Origin: Clostridia bacterium
GTDB lineage: Bacteria; Bacillota; Clostridia; UMGS1883
DNA: 32,468 nt
Reading direction: 5' to 3'
NCBI GenBank assembly: GCA_017440585.1
Contig: JAFSGW010000070.1
Coordinates: 1 to 32,468, forward strand
The translations under genes were made by a program, and so were the position numbers. Numbering within the stretch: the first letter of the stretch is position 1; the number at the start of each line of letters is the position of its first letter. A model generated the notes under the pieces. It was not told the DNA's origin, made no database searches, and saw only the letters and a list, made by a program, of their open reading frames with translations. Below, one piece after another: positions 8,492-15,700 of this stretch.

Positions 8492-8524
8492 CGGGGCGAG
8501 GGTACAAACCCCGCCCCGCTTTTA
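8492..8524 (+). terminator. Intrinsic terminator or attenuator between rbfA and nrnA
   Basis: CGGGGCG, a bulged A, GGGT, ACA, AACCC and CGCCCCG form a very GC-rich stem followed by CTTTTAAATTT. It lies inside the operon, 8 nt after the rbfA stop, and nrnA starts only about 25 nt later with a good ribosome site. It probably reduces rather than abolishes expression of nrnA-truB-ribF. Confidence 0.75.
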
Positions 8525-8543
8525 AATTTAAAGGAGAACGATT

Positions 8544-9497
8544 ATGAATAATCCACTTTCCTATTTACTGACAAAGAAATCCGTAGCACTTCTGCCCCAT
8601 ATTTCCACCGACTGGGATGCTTTGGGCTCATGTATGGCTATAAGAACAATTTTAAGGGACAATGGCATAAAATGCGATATTTTTGTTCCCGATGCCCTTG
8701 CACCCCATCTGTCCTTTATGGAAACAGATGTGCTTTTATATAACGAAGAGGAAGAGTATGACTACGAAACCGTGTGCGGTGTAGACGTAAGCACAAAGGA
8801 GCGTTTAGGTGCAAACCTTCCCCTTTTTGAAAAAATTGAGGACAAGGTATGGATAGACCACCACATTTCCGAGGAGGTTTACGCCCCCGTAAACCGTGTA
8901 GAAACAGATGCTGCAGCAACTGCTGAAATTGTTTACGAAATGATGCTTGAAGGTAATATTCCCCTCACTAAAAAGGCAGCAGAATACCTCTACCTTGCAC
9001 TTGCCTCCGATACGGGAAGCTTCCGTTATCAGAACACACGCCCCTTCTCCGCAAAAATGCTTGGTGCACTTATAGAAGCAGGTGCAGATGTGTCTGCCCT
9101 TTCAAACGAGCTTTTCTTTAACAGCACCTATTCATTGGTTAAGCTCCGTGGGGAAGCAATAGGCACCATTGAGCTTTTTGCAAATGGCAAGGTTGGCACA
9201 GCCTTTATCACAAAGGCAATGATGGAAAAGGTTGGTGCAACACGTAACGATGCAGGTGCACTTGCCGACGTGCCCAGAAGCATTGGCACGGTTTGTGTTT
9301 CCGCTGTTATTAAAGAAGAGGACGACGGAATGTGTAAAATAAGCTTCCGCTCTAAGGGCAATTACAACGTTGAACAGATTGCCGCACTCTTTGGCGGCGG
9401 CGGTCACGAAAAGGCTGCAGGTGCTACAATAAAGGGCACTGTGGAAGAGGTGCACGAAATTATACTGCCTCACCTTATAAAGGCGGTGGAAGCGTGA
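8544..9497 (+). CDS. nrnA: Oligoribonuclease / pAp phosphatase NrnA (DHH family)
   Basis: A cytoplasmic DHH/DHHA1 phosphoesterase of 317 residues that degrades short oligoribonucleotides and, in studied members, 3'-phosphoadenosine 5'-phosphate. Metal ligands are visible: His19, Asp23 and Asp25 in LPHISTDWDALGS, the aspartate in CGVDVS, and the DHH motif at 105-107 (WIDHHIS). The C-terminal DHHA1 substrate-binding loop is FGGGGHEKAAGA. The start has AAAGGAGAA upstream. It sits between rbfA and truB and overlaps truB by 4 nt, which ties nanoRNA turnover to the translation operon. Bacillus subtilis has ylxP near this position and keeps nrnA elsewhere. Confidence 0.92.
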   Translation: MNNPLSYLLTKKSVALLPHISTDWDALGSCMAIRTILRDNGIKCDIFVPDALAPHLSFMETDVLLYNEEEEYDYETVCGVDVSTKERLGANLPLFEKIEDKVWIDHHISEEVYAPVNRVETDAAATAEIVYEMMLEGNIPLTKKAAEYLYLALASDTGSFRYQNTRPFSAKMLGALIEAGADVSALSNELFFNSTYSLVKLRGEAIGTIELFANGKVGTAFITKAMMEKVGATRNDAGALADVPRSIGTVCVSAVIKEEDDGMCKISFRSKGNYNVEQIAALFGGGGHEKAAGATIKGTVEEVHEIILPHLIKAVEA

Positions 9498-10357
9498 AGG
9501 GCATTGTTATAATGGATAAGCCCATGGGCGTAACAAGCTTCAAGGCATTGGGGCTTATAAAAAAAGCCTACGGCACAAAAAGGGTTGGCCACACGGGCAC
9601 CCTTGACCCTGATGCAACGGGTGTTCTGCCAATATTGGTAGGCAATGCAACCCGTGCCGCAGAGCTTATAGTTGCAACAGATAAGGAATATATTACAACC
9701 ATCCTTTTAGGCGTAAAAACCGACACACTTGACATGTCGGGCACAGTTTTAGAGGAACGGGAAGTAAATGTAACAGAAGACGAAATCCGCAGTACCGTTG
9801 CCGCCTTCGTGGGTGAAATTGAGCAGATACCTCCTATGTATTCCGCAATTTCCGTGGATGGGGTAAGGCTTCATCATCTTGCCCGTCAGGGCATTGAAAT
9901 TGAGCGTGAGCCTCGGCCTGTCACAATCCACGAAATAGAAATACTTGACATTTCCCTTCCCGAGGTAACTCTGCGGGTGAGCTGTTCCAAGGGCACCTAC
10001 ATAAGAACCCTTGCCGACGATATAGGTGAAAAATTAGGCACACTTGCGGCAGTTAAAACCTTAAGGCGTTCAAAAACGGGCATTTTTGATTTGTCCATGG
10101 CACATTCACCTGAGTCCATTGCCGAAAACCCCGAAGGTTGCCTTATGGACTTGTCCCTTTGCTTTCCTCAGTATGAAATTTTACGCCTTGACGAAAAGAA
10201 GGCAAAAATGGTTAAAAACGGCGTGCCCGTTTACATTAATGCAAAAGAGGGCGTAACCTACCGTGTATTTGACCAGACGGGTGAATTTATTTCTATCTCC
10301 CGTGTTGAAGAAATTGACGGCAGGCTTTGCCTTAAACTGATTAAGGGGTTTTATTAA
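9494..10357 (+). CDS. truB: tRNA pseudouridine(55) synthase TruB
   Basis: Converts uridine 55 in the T-loop of tRNAs to pseudouridine. Of 287 residues, the N-terminus IVIMDKPMGVTSF and GHTGTLDPDATGVL (catalytic Asp38) are diagnostic. Further family segments are KEYITTILLGVKTDTLDMSG, QIPPMYSAISVDGVRLHHLAR and CSKGTYIRTLADDIGEKLG. The start is GTG at 9494 within the end of nrnA (GTGA overlap), preceded by GGCGGTGGA. The stop overlaps the ribF start (TAATG), so nrnA-truB-ribF should be translationally coupled. Confidence 0.98.
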   Translation: MKGIVIMDKPMGVTSFKALGLIKKAYGTKRVGHTGTLDPDATGVLPILVGNATRAAELIVATDKEYITTILLGVKTDTLDMSGTVLEEREVNVTEDEIRSTVAAFVGEIEQIPPMYSAISVDGVRLHHLARQGIEIEREPRPVTIHEIEILDISLPEVTLRVSCSKGTYIRTLADDIGEKLGTLAAVKTLRRSKTGIFDLSMAHSPESIAENPEGCLMDLSLCFPQYEILRLDEKKAKMVKNGVPVYINAKEGVTYRVFDQTGEFISISRVEEIDGRLCLKLIKGFY

Positions 10358-11241
10358 TGGAAAGAACCGTATGTGCATTGGGCTTTTTTGACGGTGTGCA
10401 CAAAGCTCACATAAGCATTCTTGCTTCATGTGCCCGCTATGCAAAGGAGCAGGGCTTAAAAAGCATTGCTCTCACCTTTGAAAAATCCCCGGCTGAATTT
10501 TTTGGTAAACAAATTAAATATCTTACAACCCTTCCCCGTAAAAAGGAGCTTATGGAAAATATAGGCATAGACCGTGTTGAGGTTTTGCCCTGCAACGAGG
10601 AAACCCTCTCCCTTTCCCCTGAGGCATTTATTGACGAAATCCTCATCGGTAAGCTTAATGCGAAGGCACTTTTCTGTGGCTTTAACTACACCTTCGGTAA
10701 GGATGCATTAGGCAACACCCTTACCTTAACAAGCCTTTGTAAAAAAAGGAATATTGAGGTTGTGGTAATGCCCTGCCTTACAGATGATGGTGTTACTGTT
10801 TCATCAAGCGAAATACGTATGGCACTTTCAAAAGGTGAGGTGGAGCTTGCAAACCGCCTTTTAACACGACCCTTCTCTGTTGAAGGAGTTGTTCGGGAGG
10901 GAAAAAAATTAGGCAGGGAAATGGGCTTTCCCACGGCAAACCTGTACCCTGAAAGAATGCCGAACCTCCCCTACGGAGTTTATGCCACAAAAACAGTTGT
11001 GGATAATAAGAAATACGTTTCCGTAACAAACGTTGGTGTAAACCCCACCGTTAACGATAATTCCCTCCGTGTTGAAACCTTTATTACGGGCTTTGAGGGC
11101 GATATTTATAACAAAAAAATTGAAGTTAAGTTTTATAAATTCCTCCGCAGGGAAACAAAATTCAACTCCATTGAGGAATTAAAGGAGCAAATTGCTTCCG
11201 ATAAAGAAAACTCAATAAATTACTTCAAAGAGCTTCACTGA
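10357..11241 (+). CDS. ribF: Bifunctional riboflavin kinase / FAD synthetase
   Basis: Makes FMN from riboflavin and then FAD. The N-terminal nucleotidyltransferase domain (about 1-180) begins ALGFFDGVHKAH, the family's G-x-FDGVHxGH motif with alanine in place of the last glycine, and includes CGFNYTFGKDALGN and SSSEIRMALSKG. The C-terminal kinase domain (about 180-294) has LGREMGFPTANL, GVYAT, NVGVNPTV and VETFI. The length of 294 is slightly short but complete. It is the last gene of the translation operon. There is no FMN riboswitch, which is expected because it is internal to the operon. A stem-loop spans its stop codon. Confidence 0.97.
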   Translation: MERTVCALGFFDGVHKAHISILASCARYAKEQGLKSIALTFEKSPAEFFGKQIKYLTTLPRKKELMENIGIDRVEVLPCNEETLSLSPEAFIDEILIGKLNAKALFCGFNYTFGKDALGNTLTLTSLCKKRNIEVVVMPCLTDDGVTVSSSEIRMALSKGEVELANRLLTRPFSVEGVVREGKKLGREMGFPTANLYPERMPNLPYGVYATKTVVDNKKYVSVTNVGVNPTVNDNSLRVETFITGFEGDIYNKKIEVKFYKFLRRETKFNSIEELKEQIASDKENSINYFKELH

Positions 11242-11254
11242 CGTGAGGCTCTTT
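11227..11254 (+). terminator. Terminator hairpin at the end of ribF
   Basis: Arms at 11227-11238 and 11243-11254 (AAAGAGC..TCAC / GTGA..GCTCTTT) surround the loop TGAC, which holds the stop codon. The following TCATTT is a short, weak T-rich tail. This is the probable end of the rimP-ribF operon together with the next palindrome. Confidence 0.65.
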
Positions 11255-11263
11255 CATTTCCGA

Positions 11264-11296
11264 TTTACCAAATGGGGACAGTCCCCTTTTGGTAAA
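11264..11296. repeat. 33-nt near-perfect palindrome after ribF
   Basis: Two 16-nt arms (11264-11279 and 11281-11296) pair with a single mismatch around one central A: TTTACCAAATGGGGAC, A, GTCCCCTTTTGGTAAA. It has no T-tract. It may be a second terminator element, a cruciform-forming repeat or a protein site. It lies directly upstream of the LysM gene pair. Confidence 0.7.
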
Positions 11297-11324
11297 TAAC
11301 ACTTTTCTGCTCTTTTCATATTAT
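11297..11324 (+). promoter_or_regulatory. Possible mother-cell sporulation promoter (sigma-E/K-like) for the LysM pair
   Basis: CATATTAT (11317-11324) resembles a sigma-E/sigma-K -10 box (CATAnnnT), with AATAACA-like bases about 15 nt upstream. No sigma-A pair is visible in this gap. The match is partial and the call rests mainly on the spore-type character of the downstream genes. Confidence 0.3.
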
Positions 11325-11346
11325 GTAGGGAAAGGAATGATATATT

Positions 11347-12033
11347 ATGCCTTGTCCCACACAGAGAGAGTGCCCCGTAGGGTCACTTCCATACATTGTC
11401 CGTGAGGGCGACACATTGGATAAAATTGCACAAAGCTATTCTGTAACTGTCCTGAGTATAATGAAAGCAAACGTAAATGTAAACCCCTATAACCTGAACC
11501 CGGGGCAGGTTTTATGCATACCCCTTCAAAGTGAGGAATACCCCTCCTGCCGTACAACAAATTACTACATTGCCCAGGAGGGCGACACCTTTTTCTCCAT
11601 AGGGAAGAAGTTCGGAGTGGATACAGAGGAAATAATAAATGCCAACATGGGCGTGGAGCCCGAGAATATTTACACGGGCATTATCCTCTGCATACCCGTT
11701 GCCCCCTCTCCCGTGTGCCTTACTCTTTCAAAGGACGGCACAAAAATAGCCGTCATCAATAAAGAGACGGGCACAAAAAAGGAATATAAAAGCACCCTTT
11801 CCTCCAAGGGGGTTCTGATCCCCGGTCAGATTGTGCTCACGAAAAAACGCTTAGAGTCAGGCGACGTGGAGGGGGCAAAGGAGCTTTTGTTCTCACCCTT
11901 TGAATTTGGCATACGGGGGAAGGCACAAATGAATGATTCAACGGGGCTTTTTGTGGAAACCGATGACAAAAACATGCTTGAAATTTTCAATGCCTGCCCC
12001 GTGGGCACAATACTGGAGGTGGAAAATGTATGA
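11347..12033 (+). CDS. LysM-domain protein, probably spore- or cell-wall-associated
   Basis: 228 residues. Two LysM peptidoglycan-binding repeats are visible at about 15-58 (YIVREGDTLDKIAQSYSVTV...LNPGQVLCIP) and 73-116 (YYIAQEGDTFFSIGKKFGVD...IYTGIILCIP). The remaining 110 residues (LTLSKDGTKIAVINKETG onward) match no domain I recognise. There is no signal peptide or membrane segment, although LysM proteins normally act on peptidoglycan. Spore-coat LysM proteins such as SafA, made in the mother cell, also lack one. The N-terminus (CPVGSLPYIVREGDT) is closely related to that of the next gene (CPIGSSSYEIRPGDT), so the two are diverged tandem duplicates. The last 4 nt overlap the next start (ATGA). 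The ribosome site is AAAGGAATGAT. Confidence 0.85.
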   Translation: MPCPTQRECPVGSLPYIVREGDTLDKIAQSYSVTVLSIMKANVNVNPYNLNPGQVLCIPLQSEEYPSCRTTNYYIAQEGDTFFSIGKKFGVDTEEIINANMGVEPENIYTGIILCIPVAPSPVCLTLSKDGTKIAVINKETGTKKEYKSTLSSKGVLIPGQIVLTKKRLESGDVEGAKELLFSPFEFGIRGKAQMNDSTGLFVETDDKNMLEIFNACPVGTILEVENV

Positions 12034-12704
12034 GCTGTCCCATAGGCTCTTCCTCCTACGAAATACGCCCGGGTGACACATTTGCAACCATTTCACGAGC
12101 CTTCGGCATACCCATCTCCGACATTGCACTTTTAAACCCCTTTGTTGACCCCGACAATTTGCAGGTAGGTCAAATTTTATGCCTGGGCACCGTTAACCGC
12201 CCCACCGTCCCCTGCGAAAGCGGTAACTACTACGTTGTACGCCGTGGTGACAGCGTGTATTCCATTGCACAGACCTTTTCCTTAACTACTGCCGATATTT
12301 TTGCCGCAAACCCACGCCTTACGGAAAACCTTTTCATAGGTCAGGTTCTCTGCATTCCCGAAAACCCCTTACGGCTTGAATTCCGCATAAACATAAGTGC
12401 AAAAACACTTTCCGTTTACCAGAACGGTGTTCTTATAAAGGAATACCCCGTGGCAACGGGTAAGCCCACAACTCCCACGCCTATAGGCAATTTCACCGTT
12501 ATAAACAAACAGCTTAATCCCGGTGGACCCTACGGCACCAGGTGGCTGGGATTAAGCCAAAAAGGCTATGGCATACACGGCACCAATGCCCCCGAATCAA
12601 TAGGCACTGCCGCTTCCAACGGCTGTATACGAATGTTCAACTCCGACATTGAGGAGCTTTTTGACATTACAAATACAGGCACAGCGGTGCGGATATTCCC
12701 GTAA
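12030..12704 (+). CDS. L,D-transpeptidase with two LysM domains (YkuD type)
   Basis: 224 residues: LysM repeats at about 9-52 and 66-110, then a YkuD-type L,D-transpeptidase domain (about 115-224) beginning LEFRINISAKTLSVYQNG. The active-site pattern is complete: His183 in GIHGT and Cys199 in SNGCIRM. These enzymes form 3-3 peptidoglycan cross-links or attach proteins, through an acyl-enzyme at the cysteine. Like B. subtilis YkuD, which is a LysM plus L,D-transpeptidase protein, it has no signal peptide, which fits export-free action from the mother cell on the spore wall (inference). It overlaps the preceding LysM gene by 4 nt. A strong terminator follows immediately. Confidence 0.93.
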   Translation: MSCPIGSSSYEIRPGDTFATISRAFGIPISDIALLNPFVDPDNLQVGQILCLGTVNRPTVPCESGNYYVVRRGDSVYSIAQTFSLTTADIFAANPRLTENLFIGQVLCIPENPLRLEFRINISAKTLSVYQNGVLIKEYPVATGKPTTPTPIGNFTVINKQLNPGGPYGTRWLGLSQKGYGIHGTNAPESIGTAASNGCIRMFNSDIEELFDITNTGTAVRIFP

Positions 12705-12740
12705 AAAATCCCGACAGAAATTTTCTGTCGGGATTTTTTT
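12703..12740. terminator. Bidirectional terminator between the L,D-transpeptidase and PI-PLC-like genes
   Basis: AAAAAATCCCGACAGAAA (12703-12720) pairs perfectly with 12722-12739, giving a GC core of TCCCGACAGA with A/T tracts on both sides. It therefore serves the plus-strand transpeptidase gene and the minus-strand giant gene, whose stop codon lies in its edge. Confidence 0.9.
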
Positions 12741-15700
12741 ATTCAACCGAGTTCAAATCAAATGTAAGAGTATATGTTCCGTCTTCATTTTCAGTAAGCG
12801 CTGTTGCCACTTTAATCTTTGAATTATTGTTATTAATTCTGATATATGTATTCCAGGAATTCATATCGATTTTTGTTTGTGCCCCTATAGGAATAAGCGT
12901 TACAGTATAAACATTGTCATTTACCTGTGTTTCACCCACACTGAAGAAGGCACCTCTACCTGTATATGCACCCTCGCCGGAAATACGGGAGAAGAAGCCC
13001 GTGTTTGAAAGTGTAAGCCTGATACCAACCTGGTTAACATATGCATTAAGCACTTTTACAAGCATTTCCGAGGCAGTATAATCCTGAATTTCCTCATCAG
13101 TTTCCAGCAAACCTTGTGCTACCTGATAAATGCTTCTGGACACAGGTGCTCCTTCAAACTTTTGTCCGTCAACTATAACATAGGGAGTAGCTGTATAAAC
13201 ACGGTTATAATTGTTTTCGCCGATATTTGTAAGTGCTGTGGAGAATGTGGTATCCGTCTGCCAGTATGTTGTAGGGATATCCACTGACTTATCGCTGTCT
13301 TCCGCTTTCATCATGACACCAAACTGTGCATCTTCGTTTGCCGCAACACTTTCGTTATAGTCAACTGTTGTTATAAATCTGATGCCGCTTTCGCTGTCAA
13401 TTTTGCCATTTTCATCAACGCCATTACCTATTCTTATCTGTGCACCGTCAACCATGGAAATACCCAAACCTACAGAATAGATTTCACCATCAGCATCTAT
13501 CGTGGTTGGAGTATTTGCTTTGTAAACTTCAACGCCATCTGTAAATAAGGGGTTTATGTTCGTATACATTATAACAGTTGCATCTGCAGGCACAGTTATC
13601 TTTTCTGCATTATCAACTAATGTACCCATTTTTGTGACCTTATAGGCATCTTCTACAGAAATAGTATGAGCATCAACTACATCCAAATATGCAGCCTTTC
13701 CTTCATATTCGCCACCATTCACTGCCTTTTCTCTGTCAACAACATAAGCTGCAGCAGTAGGTGCATAAAGTGTAAAGGTTATTGTATCTCCGTCGGCTTT
13801 TTCTACAAGCTCTGTTACGTCAAAGCTTACCCACTCGTCAACGCCGAACCTTCCGTTTCCGTCACTGTAACCATCCATTGCAAAGAAATTATCAGACCAT
13901 ATAATATTATTTACATCACAATAATCTGCAGGATAATAACCAATTTCTTCATTAGCTTCAAAATCAACAGAATTCACAGCAAGCTTCACTGTAGCTCCAC
14001 TTGAAAGGTTCTGATTTGCCTTGCCTACATAAACATTGAGCTTCACTGCCTTACTTTCGTCCACCTTGGGCACATTGAATGTAAGCAGGGGAATTCTGGC
14101 ACTTCCCACATTACTGCTTTCTCCTACGAATGTGGCATTACCGTCATCATCAAAATCTGGTGCGTCGGAAACACCGGATGAGCCTACAAACAGCATATCC
14201 ACTATGTTGTTTGTAACAGAACCCGCTGTGTTTCCGAAGGTATCGCTAAGTACCGCATTATCACTTACAACAGAAAGATGAACCGTACTTTCTTTTCCTT
14301 CAGAGTCAGCAGAAACAGTAAATCGCTGTTCTTCTTCACAGGAAACGATATAAGCCTTATTGCCTAACTTAATATAGAAGCCTTCTGATGCAGAGAAGCT
14401 GTATGCATCCTGTCCAACAAGATATTCCCTGCTGTCTGCATACACAACCTCGCCGTCCAGATTGTAGTTAACAGTGAAGTTAACATAAGCTGCTTGAGCA
14501 GTTGCAAGGAAGAATCTTCCTGTCTCGCTTGTAGTTACACTGATTTCCTCGCCCTCTGCCGCAACAGCTACAATTTCATTCTTCTCATTGAGAAGCACAT
14601 CAATAAAGCCGTCTTCCTCACTTACGTGGGGGAATGTAATTTTAATTTCATCAGACGGGCTGACAGAGTTTTTATCAAACTGCAAAAGCTCAATATCGTA
14701 TTCGGAAATCACATTACAGCTCATTCCGTTCACAACAATTGCTTCATCTGACAAAGCATCGTTCTTTTCAACAGCAAGCTTTGTGGAGAAGGGTATACTT
14801 GCCGTAATGCCTTCCACCTCAACTTCGTTTACTGTGTTTGAATACTTTCTGTCAAAGCCATCACGGTTATACTGCTGAAGCAGTGCAAGATATGTGGTTG
14901 CATCCGATACAACGTCATCCATAAGTAAAACATTTGCACTCATCATCCACTTTTCAAAATTTGCTTCCTCAACAAATCTCGGATTGTTGCTTCTTGCACC
15001 GTTTTCGCCCTCAATAAGAGTCGGGCTTGTAGCATATGCATGAATTATGTTGAAGGAATGGTCTCCTGCCAAGGGGTAGGAGTTATTTATTCCGTCAACA
15101 ACACTCTGGTAATCGCTCACCTCATGATAGGTATCAGCATCAATTGTATTTCTGTTTATAAACTGTGAAATACAGTTGGAGCCTCTTGCCTTTGAGAAAC
15201 AAACAATAGCTGTTTTCGTTCCGTTTTCGGTAAGCTCCTCATAAGTAGTTTCCAGCTTTATATTACCCACAACATATTCTGCAATACCTGTTTCCTCAAG
15301 GAGAGCCCATAAAGCTTCATATGCACCCTTGTTATCGTCGCCTGCGTCTGCACCATATTGCGCATTATTATTTGTAACAGGATTAAGGTATAATGCATCG
15401 TACATAGACTGGAAGTCAAGAACAATTACTTCGCCGGGGTTTTCCTTTGCAAACTGAGCGATTGTTGTGGCTACATCTCTGAACGCATCTGAAAGCAAAC
15501 CGTGTCTTGTCCAGAATTCACCATTGTCCTGACGCGAAAGACGGGCATCGAAATATCTTACGCCTGCACTTAACTGGTCATACACATCGGCACTCTGAGC
15601 ACGGCTCATATTGTATACCATATTTCCGTATTCTGCATATGTGGCTATTTCATCTTCGGTATAACCGTCAGCACCATTTTCCGTAAAGAAAATCTTTTCA

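Noticed and set aside
10300-10360. Possible FMN riboswitch for ribF
   Set aside because: ribF overlaps truB by one base, so there is no leader.
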